7,185 nt of DNA from Roseiflexaceae bacterium UBA965. Lineage in GTDB: Bacteria; Chloroflexota; Chloroflexia; Chloroflexales; Roseiflexaceae. Both the position numbers and the translations under genes were made by a program. The DNA is taken from positions 1 through 7,185 of the forward strand of contig DBCF01000143.1 of assembly GCA_002292925.1 (NCBI GenBank), read 5' to 3'. Of this stretch, positions 1-6,024 are shown piece after piece. Positions within the stretch are counted from its first letter, which is position 1; each line of letters starts with the position of its first letter. The notes beneath the pieces were generated by a model that worked only from the letters and a program-made list of their open reading frames with translations, was not told where the DNA came from and ran no database searches.

Positions 1-347
1 GTAGCCGGTGCGAGTGTCTGCCAAGTGGCACCGGCATCGTGGCTGAGATAGGCATGACTGCCGTCGCGGGCGAGGATGCGCTGGGGGATAGTGCGTGAGG
101 CAATGAACTGGTGCATAGCGGGCATGCTGATTGGTTGCCACTCTTGGCCACCGTCACTGCTCTGCCAACTAGTGGTGTGCCCACTTGCAATGAGCGTAGT
201 GGGGTCGACGGGGTTGGCCCACAGTGCCGAGATAGCGTGTGATTGCAAGGCGTGCCCGGCGCGGAGCCAGCGCCCGATGCCCCCAGGATTGCTCAATGTA
301 TATATGCCGTCATTCGTCGCCACAAAGACTAATTCTGCTTTGGCCAT
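1..347 (-). CDS. Asp-box (BNR) repeat beta-propeller-like protein, C-terminus missing
   Basis: The frame is open from an ATG at 347 down to the window edge, giving 115 residues of a longer protein. Two Asp-box motifs of the S-x-D-x-G-x-T/E-W type are visible: SSDGGQEW at residues 63-70 and SHDAGATW at 102-109, about 39 residues apart. The stretch LVFVATNDGIYTL at residues 6-18 looks like an opening propeller strand. Such repeats occur in sialidases, Ycf48/HCF136-like assembly factors and many uncharacterised propellers; nothing here shows enzymatic activity. There is no signal peptide, so the visible part looks cytoplasmic. The start is 3 bases after the stop of the methyltransferase gene, and its Shine-Dalgarno GGAG (356-359) lies inside the end of that gene, so the two are probably translationally coupled. 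The assignment to a repeat family is firm; the function is unknown. Confidence 0.82.
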   Translation of the reverse strand, partial: MAKAELVFVATNDGIYTLSNPGGIGRWLRAGHALQSHAISALWANPVDPTTLIASGHTTSWQSSDGGQEWQPISMPAMHQFIASRTIPQRILARDGSHAYLSHDAGATWQTLAPA

Positions 348-350
348 CGT

Positions 351-1154
351 TTATGCTCCGGTGCGGGTGGCGCGCACAAACCAGACGATACCGGTAATGG
401 TACTTGCCTGAATGTGCCAGCCGGTATGGACGAATTGGGCGATGATTGTATCGGGGTCAAAAAAGGTAATCCCCCCGGGTGCTAGCGCCGCCTGGATGAT
501 TTTGCCAAAAAACGTAGTGGCCTGTGTGAGTGCCATATTGACCAGCGTGCTGGTAGGGGCGGCAATGCGTGCGACCTCTGCAAATACCCGGGGCAGGTCT
601 TCCATTTCGTTGAGCGACCCGGCGATGACGATCCCGGCTGCTACGCCACTCGACATGGGTAATGCCCGGGCATCGGCACGGATATAACTAATCGGCAGGC
701 GGGCGGCTACAGCGCGGCGTTGGGCCTCAATCAGCATGGGCATAGCTCGATCGATACCGATGATGGCTGCAGAGGGGTAGGCATTGGCGATGAAACGCGC
801 ATATAAGCCATTGGAACAGGCAATGTCGACAACCAATCCGCGCGGCGCCGTGATGGCCTCCGCCAAGATGGCCTGCTCGCGGTCATAGTCAAATGCCGTA
901 CCACTCATGATACGCAGGGCATAGGGTCGCCAGAGCCGTTCATACGCCCAGGCCGTCAACGCAAATTCGTTGCTCCAGGCTGCTAGGCTGCTTGGGCGTG
1001 GTGCGGTCAGCAAATCGAGGATGCCTTGACGAATGTCGTAGGTGTGGGTATTGCTGGCACAGCGTACACTGCCATGAATCCCATTGCCTATATGCAGACG
1101 TAATGCAGTATGACAAATTGGACAACGTAAATAGACTAAATCGGTGAGTTGCAT
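351..1154 (-). CDS. Class I SAM-dependent methyltransferase with N-terminal zinc-ribbon-like segment
   Basis: The protein has 267 residues. The N-terminus has a CPIC pair (Cys11, Cys14), then Cys32 and His37, followed by YDIRQGILDLL. This is the layout of the zinc-binding N-terminal segment of RlmA-type rRNA methyltransferases and related Trm112-like modules. A Rossmann methyltransferase domain follows: motif I VVDIACSNG at 108-116, an acidic residue ending strand 2 (D135 in GIDRA), and IRADARALP at 158-166 with D161. Motif I has Ala-Cys-Ser-Asn where many families have Gly-x-Gly. The substrate cannot be read from the sequence; rRNA or a small molecule (quinone-type) are both possible. The start at 1154 is supported by AAAGGAGT at 1159-1166. 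It lies 60 bases after the rhodanese gene and directly before the Asp-box gene, probably in one transcription unit. Confidence 0.88.
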   Translation of the reverse strand: MQLTDLVYLRCPICHTALRLHIGNGIHGSVRCASNTHTYDIRQGILDLLTAPRPSSLAAWSNEFALTAWAYERLWRPYALRIMSGTAFDYDREQAILAEAITAPRGLVVDIACSNGLYARFIANAYPSAAIIGIDRAMPMLIEAQRRAVAARLPISYIRADARALPMSSGVAAGIVIAGSLNEMEDLPRVFAEVARIAAPTSTLVNMALTQATTFFGKIIQAALAPGGITFFDPDTIIAQFVHTGWHIQASTITGIVWFVRATRTGA

Positions 1155-1214
1155 CGAGACTCCTTTCGTGGTGGCTGGTGTAGGAACCCATGCCTACCAT
1201 AAAGGGATTTGGTG

Positions 1215-1553
1215 CTAGTAGCGTGGGGTGGTGGGGTCAATCAAGAGCGACCACGCATCGATGCCACCACTCATGTTGGCTACGTTGCGAAACCCGAAGC
1301 GTTGTGTCAGGGTGGCCGCCACATGGGCACTGCGCATACCGTGATGGCACATTACCACAATTTGGCTATCGCGGTCAATTGCTGAAGCCCAGTCCAGTGG
1401 CATGCTCATCGGATGGAGTAGTGCTCCATCAATGCGGGCAATGGCGTATTCGGCTGGCTCACGGACATCAATCAAAATAAATGTCTCGTTGCGTTCACGC
1501 ATGCTCGCCACGTCTTGGACACTGAGTTGGTTGTACAACGGATGCGTACTCAT
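1215..1553 (-). CDS. Single-domain rhodanese-like protein
   Basis: The 112-residue protein is one rhodanese domain. It shows the family features in order: ILIDVREPAEYAIARIDGALL at residues 27-47 (the DVRE..E....I.GA signature), VVMCHHGMRS at 66-75 with catalytic Cys69 in a CxxGxRS loop, and the closing VANMSGGIDAW at 91-101. The active loop is intact, so persulfide carriage or thiosulfate/polysulfide sulfurtransfer is expected, in the cytoplasm since no signal peptide is seen. Length matches GlpE/PspE-size single-domain members. The ATG at 1553 has AAGGA at 1562-1566 with 8-base spacing. It is the first gene of the probable minus-strand unit that continues into the methyltransferase. A role in sulfur supply to the nearby Fe-S genes is conceivable but not shown. 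Confidence 0.92.
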   Translation of the reverse strand: MSTHPLYNQLSVQDVASMRERNETFILIDVREPAEYAIARIDGALLHPMSMPLDWASAIDRDSQIVVMCHHGMRSAHVAATLTQRFGFRNVANMSGGIDAWSLLIDPTTPRY

Positions 1554-1595
1554 GTGATGGATCCTTAAATAAATGTAAATATCTTAATAGAATTA

Positions 1596-1623
1596 TTTAT
1601 ATAATACCACATGTTGTTGATAA
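1596..1623 (-). promoter_or_regulatory. Candidate promoter of the rhodanese unit
   Basis: On the minus strand TTATCA (1618-1623) and TATAAA (1596-1601) are separated by 16 bases. An alternative -10, TATTAT (1601-1606), overlaps. The stretch 1554-1690 is AT-rich and lies between the upstream terminator and the rhodanese start, so a promoter is expected here; the exact hexamers are uncertain. Confidence 0.35.
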
Positions 1624-1690
1624 CAGGACAAAATTTTATTTTTGTGTTGATATTGATGCGTTGTGACGGGTGGTAATTATAGGTGCTAGC

Positions 1691-1729
1691 AAAAAACCAC
1701 ACTACTTCGCATTGCGAAGCAGTGTGGTT
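1691..1729 (-). terminator. Intrinsic terminator of the HesB/IscA-type gene
   Basis: Arms 1695-1710 and 1714-1729 form a 16-bp stem around a 3-base loop, with one G-U pair when transcribed from the minus strand (an A-C mismatch in plus-strand RNA). The stem is followed in the minus direction by a T run (A run at 1691-1696 on the plus strand). It lies 15 bases after the stop codon at 1745, so it should end the Fe-S carrier transcript and separate it from the rhodanese unit. Confidence 0.9.
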
Positions 1730-1744
1730 GGGAAGAACAGGGAA

Positions 1745-2197
1745 TTAGTGGCTGCTGCAGCTACCACAACCGCCGCCGCTGTTGCTGTACTCATCTGCAT
1801 CCGCACCGCCCTCTTCTTTGGAGCGGAACGAGTGGCCACAGCCACAGCTTGATTGGGCGTTGGGGTTGTCGATCTTGAAGGCACCTTGGAGCATGTTGTC
1901 TTGTTGGAACGAAATGGTGGCACCGGTCAAGTAGCGGGCGCTGATGGGGTCAAGCATCACGTTGAGGCCGTGTGCCGTCCAGGTGGTGTCACCTTCGCGG
2001 GGCTCGTTGTCAAAAGTCATGCCGTATTGCATGCCTGAGCAACCGCCACCCGACACAAATACGCGCAAGGCGTAGTCGGTCAAATCACGCTCTTGCATCA
2101 TGCTGGCTAAGCGCTCGGCTGCAGCTGGGGTGATATTGATGGTCGGTGCAGCTGGCACAAACTCACGGAGCTGAATGTTCTGGTCGAGCAACGTCAT
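1745..2197 (-). CDS. A-type Fe-S cluster carrier, HesB/IscA/ErpA family, with Cys-containing C-terminal tail
   Basis: The 150-residue protein has the HesB/IscA core at about residues 18-124: NITPAAAERLASMM, LRVFVSGGGCSGMQYGM with Cys53, and SSCGCGHSF with Cys118 and Cys120. These three cysteines are the cluster ligands of A-type carriers, which pass [2Fe-2S] or [4Fe-4S] clusters to apo-enzymes. Family members are usually about 105-125 residues. This one adds an N-terminal stretch of about 17 residues and a hydrophilic tail (about 125-150) ending in GGGCGSCSSH, which puts a further C-x2-C at Cys144/Cys147. The start is fixed by a strong Shine-Dalgarno, GAGGAGGT at 2203-2210. The gene looks monocistronic, with its own promoter and terminator, and is divergent from dinB. 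IscA, ErpA and SufA cannot be told apart from sequence alone. Confidence 0.95.
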   Translation of the reverse strand: MTLLDQNIQLREFVPAAPTINITPAAAERLASMMQERDLTDYALRVFVSGGGCSGMQYGMTFDNEPREGDTTWTAHGLNVMLDPISARYLTGATISFQQDNMLQGAFKIDNPNAQSSCGCGHSFRSKEEGGADADEYSNSGGGCGSCSSH

Positions 2198-2231
2198 CTC
2201 TGACCTCCTCTATTAAACAAAAAATATCGAA

Positions 2232-2247
2232 CACGAATGTATTCGTG
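2232..2247. promoter_or_regulatory. Perfect palindrome at the HesB/IscA-type promoter start (possible operator)
   Basis: CACGAAT-GT-ATTCGTG is a 7-bp inverted repeat with a 2-base centre. It begins at the predicted transcription start and runs about 15 bases into the leader, a typical repressor position. The regulator is not identifiable; it does not match the LexA-like boxes near dinB. Confidence 0.45.
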
Positions 2248-2252
2248 CAGGT

Positions 2253-2281
2253 AGTATAGCAGAGATAATAAAAACTGACAA
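2253..2281 (-). promoter_or_regulatory. Strong sigma70-type promoter of the HesB/IscA-type gene
   Basis: On the minus strand TTGTCA (2276-2281) and TATACT (2253-2258) are 17 bases apart. Each matches the consensus in 5 of 6 positions, and a TGC just upstream of the -10 makes it an extended -10. The predicted transcription start is near 2246, leaving a leader of about 48 bases. Confidence 0.75.
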
Positions 2282-2382
2282 CCTTGTTTCTATGTTGTAT
2301 AGACGTTGTGTAATGTAGGGGTAATCGTGATAAAAAACAGCTATTATGTTTTTTTGATCTTCGGTTGTACCACGATTGTCCA

Positions 2383-2411
2383 TAGACAAAATAGAACATA
2401 TGTGCTAATTT
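2383..2411 (+). promoter_or_regulatory. Candidate dinB promoter
   Basis: TAGACA (2383-2388, 5 of 6 to consensus) is followed after 17 bases by TAATTT (2406-2411, weak). The first LexA-like box fills most of the spacer. The predicted start near 2418 falls in the second box. The weak -10 keeps confidence low. Confidence 0.35.
2393..2406. promoter_or_regulatory. LexA-like box 1 upstream of dinB
   Basis: AGAACATATGTGCT differs by one base from the perfect palindrome AGAACATATGTTCT and resembles the Gram-positive LexA consensus CGAAC-N4-GTTCG. It lies 38 bases before the dinB start, inside the candidate promoter. dinB is a classical SOS gene, which supports the reading, but the box was not compared with known sites of this organism. 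Confidence 0.55.
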
Positions 2412-2416
2412 AAAGC

Positions 2417-2430
2417 AGAACATATTTTAC
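2417..2430. promoter_or_regulatory. LexA-like box 2 upstream of dinB (degenerate)
   Basis: AGAACATATTTTAC repeats the left half of box 1 exactly (AGAACATAT) 24 bases downstream, with a degraded right half. It covers the predicted transcription start and ends just before the Shine-Dalgarno. It may be a weak second site for the same repressor. Confidence 0.4.
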
Positions 2431-2444
2431 CTAAAGGAGTCACG

Positions 2445-3662
2445 ATGCGTACCATCATGCACGTCGACCTTGATGCATTTTTTTGTGCTGTCGAACAGCG
2501 CCGTAATCCCACCTTGGCCGGCAAAGCTTTTGTGGTGGCAGGGCGGGCCGACGAACGGGGCGTGGTGGCGACGGCCTCGTATGCCGCCCGGGCCTATGGC
2601 ATCAAGGCTGGCACCCCCACATCGAGAGCCCAACAACTCTGTCGTGACATCATCGTAGTGCGGCCCCGCTACTCTGATTATGCAGCCGCTGCCGCCGAAG
2701 TAATGCAGGTCTTGCTCAGCGAGACCTCCCTCGTCGAGCAAGCCTCGATCGACGAAGCCTACGTGGATTTGTCAAATCTGCGTGATTCTGCGATGCAGAT
2801 TGCCCAGCGGGTGCAAACCCGCGTCGCACACGAATTGCACTTGTCGCTGTCATGTGGCATCGCCAGCAACAAATTGGTTGCCAAAGCCGCCACCGACATC
2901 GGCAAAAAACAAGCCCGTAGTGGCAACATGCCACGGGCGCTGTATGCGGTGCCAACCGGCACCGAAGCGCGCTTCCTGGCCCCACTCCCCGTCGACACGC
3001 TGTGTGGGATTGGCCCCAAAACCACCCAGCGCCTACAGGCCTTGGGGATTGCGACGCTCGGCGAAATCGCATGGACGCGTGAAGCCGATATCCGGGCGAA
3101 TTTTTCGCCACGCCAAGCCAACGAGCTCATCCGCTGGGCCCGGGGTATCGACCATACGCCCTTGGTATTTGCGCGCCCGCCCAAATCACTCTCGCACGAA
3201 ACAACCTTTATGCGCGATACCAACGATGTGATGGTGGTCGAAAGCACCGTGCTGACGTTGGCGTATGAGCTGGCGCGCCGCTTGCAACGCAAGCAGCTCC
3301 GTTGTTATGTGGTGAGTTGTCGGATTCGCTGGGATATGCGCGAAGCGGTGGCGCGCCAAGCCCGCTTGCCCCGCGCCACAGACCGTGGCGACGAAATCTA
3401 CGCCCGAGTGCACGATATATTGCGCTATTTGTGGGACGGCAAACGGACCATTCGCTTGGTGGGGGTGGGGGTATCACAACTAGGGGATTTTCCGGCACAA
3501 TTAGGCTTGTGGGATAGCCCTGTTAGTGATGGGGCAGAGCAACAGGCCCAGACGGTCATCGTGGCGGCCGAACAATTCCTCGGCCGGCCATTGTCGACGC
3601 ACCGGCTGGCACAATCAGCGACCAAACGCTGGACGCCTCACGACCTAGCCCCCGAGGGCTGA
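2445..3662 (+). CDS. dinB: DNA polymerase IV (Y-family translesion polymerase)
   Basis: The 405-residue protein synthesises across damaged DNA and is error-prone on intact templates. The catalytic acidic residues sit at the E. coli positions: D8 in MHVDLDAFF and D103/E104 in SIDEAYVD. F13 is the steric gate against ribonucleotides. The fingers follow (VATASYAARAYGIKAG, 41-56), then the thumb helix-hairpin-helix region (LCGIGPKTTQRLQALGI) and the little-finger domain (LSHETTF, then IRLVGVGVSQLGDF). QLGLW at about 352-356 fits the beta-clamp-binding motif (usually QLxLF), with Trp in the last place; about 49 residues follow. AAAGGAGT at 2433-2440 fixes the start. It is divergent from the HesB-type gene and overlaps moaA tail to tail by 18 bases. 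LexA-like boxes suggest SOS control. Confidence 0.97.
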   Translation: MRTIMHVDLDAFFCAVEQRRNPTLAGKAFVVAGRADERGVVATASYAARAYGIKAGTPTSRAQQLCRDIIVVRPRYSDYAAAAAEVMQVLLSETSLVEQASIDEAYVDLSNLRDSAMQIAQRVQTRVAHELHLSLSCGIASNKLVAKAATDIGKKQARSGNMPRALYAVPTGTEARFLAPLPVDTLCGIGPKTTQRLQALGIATLGEIAWTREADIRANFSPRQANELIRWARGIDHTPLVFARPPKSLSHETTFMRDTNDVMVVESTVLTLAYELARRLQRKQLRCYVVSCRIRWDMREAVARQARLPRATDRGDEIYARVHDILRYLWDGKRTIRLVGVGVSQLGDFPAQLGLWDSPVSDGAEQQAQTVIVAAEQFLGRPLSTHRLAQSATKRWTPHDLAPEG

Positions 3663-4709
3663 CATACCGCGGATGGTGGGCAAAATATTGTCTGACAAGC
3701 CATGCCCCCACGGTTTGATGGCAACGGCGTGGCGTACAATCTGCATCAGTTCGGCATCATCGACGCCGGCGCGCAAGGCGGCGCGTAGGTCGACTTCGTC
3801 ATCGCGCAACAAGCAGAGGTGCAAGCGCCCGTCGGCGGTGAGGCGCATGCGATTACAGGTACTACAAAACGGCTCACTAACCGAACTAATAAACCCGATG
3901 CTCCCTTTGGCGTGAGCAATCTGGTAGCGGTGGGCGGGGTCGGCAGCATGCATGCCCAAGTCGGCGAGCGGGCCAAATTCGGCTTCGATGCGCCCAATCA
4001 ATTCGCTACTCGGGACTACCCCGTCGTTGGCTACTTCGGCGATGCCGGTAAGGGGCATCACTTCGATGAATCGAATGTCCCAAGCGCGATCGAGGGTCAA
4101 GGCCGCCACATCGATGACATCGTCGTCGTTGAGCCCGCGCACTACCACCATGTTGAGCTTGATCGGCAACAATCCGGCAGCTTCGGCGGCAGTAATCCCC
4201 GCCCAGACGTCGCTCAATTTGGCGCCGCGGGTCATGTTTTTGAAGCGCTCGGCATTGAGTGAGTCAATGCTGATATTGACACGATCCAACCCAGCGGCTT
4301 TGAGGTCGGCGGCAATGGGGGCCAGTTTGACGGCATTGGTAGTCATGGCGATATGCTCGATGCCGGGGATGGCTTTGATTTGCGCCACCAGCGACACCAA
4401 GTCGCGACGCAAGGTGGGCTCACCTCCCGTCAAACGGATTTTGCGGAAGCCGACAGCGGCGGTGGTGCGGATGACCCGAATTAATTCGTCGTTGCTGAGC
4501 AATTCGTCTTTGGGCATGAACTGCATGCCGTGTTCGGGCATGCAATAGACGCAACGCAGATTGCAGCGGTCGGTTAACGAAATGCGCAAATAATCGATGC
4601 GCCGGCCATAATTGTCGTGGGCCGGTTGGTCGCTGGCATAGCGTGGCCGCGGCGTGGTGAGTGGGTCGATGAGAGATATCGGTTGCAGGCGGTTTTCTTC
4701 GTATTGCAT
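3645..4709 (-). CDS. moaA: GTP 3',8-cyclase, molybdenum cofactor biosynthesis protein A
   Basis: This radical-SAM enzyme converts GTP to 3',8-cyclo-GTP, the first step of molybdopterin synthesis. The 354-residue protein has the N-terminal radical-SAM [4Fe-4S] motif C49-x3-C53-x2-C56 within RISLTDRCNLRCVYCMP, the GGE motif (RLTGGEPTLR, 92-101), and the second cluster ligands Cys282, Cys285 and Cys299 in FCSTCNRMRLTADGRLHLC. It ends in the conserved Gly-Gly (353-354) needed for catalysis. About 25 extra residues precede the usual start of homology (HDNYGRRIDYLRIS). The ATG at 4709 has an AGAGGA about 9 bases upstream. moaC and other cofactor genes are not in the window. It lies downstream of mrp in the same direction, with a possible terminator between, and its last 18 bases overlap the end of dinB on the other strand. 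Confidence 0.97.
   Translation of the reverse strand: MQYEENRLQPISLIDPLTTPRPRYASDQPAHDNYGRRIDYLRISLTDRCNLRCVYCMPEHGMQFMPKDELLSNDELIRVIRTTAAVGFRKIRLTGGEPTLRRDLVSLVAQIKAIPGIEHIAMTTNAVKLAPIAADLKAAGLDRVNISIDSLNAERFKNMTRGAKLSDVWAGITAAEAAGLLPIKLNMVVVRGLNDDDVIDVAALTLDRAWDIRFIEVMPLTGIAEVANDGVVPSSELIGRIEAEFGPLADLGMHAADPAHRYQIAHAKGSIGFISSVSEPFCSTCNRMRLTADGRLHLCLLRDDEVDLRAALRAGVDDAELMQIVRHAVAIKPWGHGLSDNILPTIRGMSALGG
3647..3660. other. GC-rich hairpin in the dinB/moaA tail-to-tail overlap
   Basis: AGCCC (3647-3651) and GGGCT (3656-3660) pair around a 4-base loop exactly where the two reading frames end and overlap. No T run follows on either strand, so it is at best a weak pause site and not a standard intrinsic terminator. 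Confidence 0.35.
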
Positions 4710-4792
4710 CGCACATTATCCTCTCCGTACATCACCATCTGCGCATGGCAATATGCGGCTCTGCTTCATGTTGGTGGGTCGTTGTTTTTATT

Positions 4793-4849
4793 AAAAAAAA
4801 CGAAGCGGGGCGCAGGTGAATCGCGGCAATGGAGCGCAGTACACGCCCC
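4793..4849 (-). terminator. Possible terminator or attenuator between mrp and moaA
   Basis: In minus-strand RNA GGGGCG (4844-4849) can pair with CGCCCC (4807-4812) around a 31-base loop that can fold further. A run of eight U (A run 4793-4800) follows 6 bases later. The long loop and the offset make it weaker than the terminator at 1691-1729. If real, moaA needs its own promoter in 4710-4792, where I see no clear -35/-10 pair. Confidence 0.4.
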
Positions 4850-4864
4850 ATCACCACCACAAAT

Positions 4865-5959
4865 CTAGACGTTTTCGAGGACACTGACGCGGGCGGCCAA
4901 GCGTTGCGCAATGGTACGGAACACATCGGCGTAGGCGTCTTGGTTGTCGCTGAGCACCGCAGGGCGACCCTCGTCGCCACCGGCGCGGATGCTCATCCCC
5001 AAGGGGATTTGGCCCAGCAGCGGCACGCCCAAGCGCTCACCCAAGCCGGCGGCGGCGCCACTGCCAAAGATGTCGTAGCGGGTGCCGGTATCGGGGGCGA
5101 TAAAGTAGGCCATATTTTCGATTAGCCCCAGCAACGGCACGTTGACCTTGCGGAACATTTCCATGCTTTTGACGACGTCAATCGCTGCCACTTGTTGGGG
5201 GGTAGTGACCGTTACGGCCCCCGTCAAGCCGACGTTTTGCAGCGATTGCGCCAATGTTAAGGCGATATCGCCGGTGCCTGGAGGCATGTCAATAATCAAA
5301 TAATCGAGGGGTGCCCAATCAACTTGATAGAGGAATTGACGGAGCAGTTGCGATACCATCGGGCCGCGCCAAATCACTGGCTGACTTTCGTCAACCAAAA
5401 ACCCTACCGACATCAGTTTGATGCCATGGGCTTGCAGTGGAATCATGCGCGGTTGGCCGTCGGGCCCCGGCTCGGCTTCGGGTTGACCGGTCACGCCCAT
5501 CATCAAGGGAATCGACGGTCCATAAATATCGGCATCGAGCAAGCCGACCTTGGCTCCTTCGCGGGCCAAGGCGGTCGCCAAATTGACCGCCACGGTCGAT
5601 TTGCCCACGCCACCCTTGCCGGCTGATACAGCAATGACGTGGCTGACGCCGGGGATGGCTGCCTTGTCGATGATGCCACCGCGGGGCTTGACTTGGGCAG
5701 TGAATTCGATGGTGATATTGTCGAGCGCTACGCCAGCGATGCTGGTCAGCGCTTCTTCACAGGATGTGCGGATTTCGTGCTTGAGGGGGCAGGCGGGGGT
5801 GGTTAATTCGATAGCAAAACTGACTTTGTCGCCAGTAATAACCACGTTTTGGATCATTTTGCGCGATACCAAATCGCCACCTAATTCGGGCTCTTGGACG
5901 GTGCGCAATGCATCGAGAATCTGCGCTTCGCTGAAACTATTGCGTGAAAATAACGCCAT
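4865..5959 (-). CDS. mrp: Mrp/ApbC-family Fe-S carrier P-loop ATPase with DUF59 domain
   Basis: The 364-residue protein has an N-terminal DUF59/MIP18 domain (about 8-90) with the conserved TTPACP (Cys57) and a further Cys67. A ParA/MinD-like ATPase follows: deviant Walker A GKGGVGKST at 114-122, the Mrp signature LLDADIYGPSIP at 140-151, and Walker B IIDMPPGTGD at 222-231. Mrp/Nbp35 proteins bind an Fe-S cluster and pass it to apo-proteins in the cytoplasm. Many carry a C-terminal CXXC that holds the cluster at the dimer interface. Here the equivalent place reads YFIAPDTGTRYDIFG (285-299), with Ala288 and Thr291 where the cysteines would be. The start at 5959 is the natural N-terminus of the domain, although the Shine-Dalgarno (AGGTT) is weak. 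It sits between the ferredoxin gene (65 bases upstream) and moaA. Confidence 0.95.
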   Translation of the reverse strand: MALFSRNSFSEAQILDALRTVQEPELGGDLVSRKMIQNVVITGDKVSFAIELTTPACPLKHEIRTSCEEALTSIAGVALDNITIEFTAQVKPRGGIIDKAAIPGVSHVIAVSAGKGGVGKSTVAVNLATALAREGAKVGLLDADIYGPSIPLMMGVTGQPEAEPGPDGQPRMIPLQAHGIKLMSVGFLVDESQPVIWRGPMVSQLLRQFLYQVDWAPLDYLIIDMPPGTGDIALTLAQSLQNVGLTGAVTVTTPQQVAAIDVVKSMEMFRKVNVPLLGLIENMAYFIAPDTGTRYDIFGSGAAAGLGERLGVPLLGQIPLGMSIRAGGDEGRPAVLSDNQDAYADVFRTIAQRLAARVSVLENV

Positions 5960-5972
5960 GATAACCTACATG

Positions 5973-5985
5973 CTTATTCAATAAG
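5973..5985. promoter_or_regulatory. Short palindrome in the mrp leader
   Basis: CTTATT-C-AATAAG is a perfect 6-bp inverted repeat with a single central base, 14 bases before the mrp start and just downstream of the candidate promoter. It may be an operator, but a 13-base AT-rich palindrome can arise by chance. Confidence 0.25.
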
Positions 5986-5998
5986 TAATACTCGTGGT

Positions 5999-6007
5999 AT
6001 TGTAGCA
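5999..6007 (-). promoter_or_regulatory. Extended -10 promoter candidate for mrp
   Basis: On the minus strand TGC-TACAAT forms an extended -10 (TACAAT at 5999-6004, 5 of 6 to consensus). No good -35 is seen 16-18 bases upstream. It lies in the 65-base gap between the ferredoxin and mrp, so mrp may have its own start as well as read-through. Confidence 0.4.
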
Positions 6008-6024
6008 TATCGTTACCATGGGTG

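Noticed and set aside
1180..1197. GTAGG/CCTAC inverted repeat between the rhodanese and methyltransferase genes
   Set aside because: Only 5 bp with an 8-base loop and no T run; too weak to call a terminator or operator.
2349..2355. Run of seven T that could end a plus-strand terminator
   Set aside because: No stem precedes it and no plus-strand gene lies upstream.
2163..2423. An 86-codon minus-strand frame across the dinB/HesB intergenic region
   Set aside because: It covers promoters and regulatory repeats, has Tyr/Phe/Cys-rich AT-driven composition, no Shine-Dalgarno, and overlaps the HesB-type start.
2759..3292. A 177-codon open frame on the minus strand
   Set aside because: Antisense to dinB, which has all catalytic residues.
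3952..4548. A 198-codon open frame on the plus strand
   Set aside because: It lies wholly antisense to moaA, whose motifs are complete and diagnostic.
4741..4757. CGCAT/ATGCG inverted repeat in the moaA leader, considered as a molybdenum-cofactor riboswitch remnant
   Set aside because: One 5-bp stem does not make a riboswitch fold, and the leader is too short and unstructured by eye to support one.
5550..5984. A 144-codon open frame on the plus strand
   Set aside because: Antisense to the mrp N-terminal half; low complexity and no recognisable motif.
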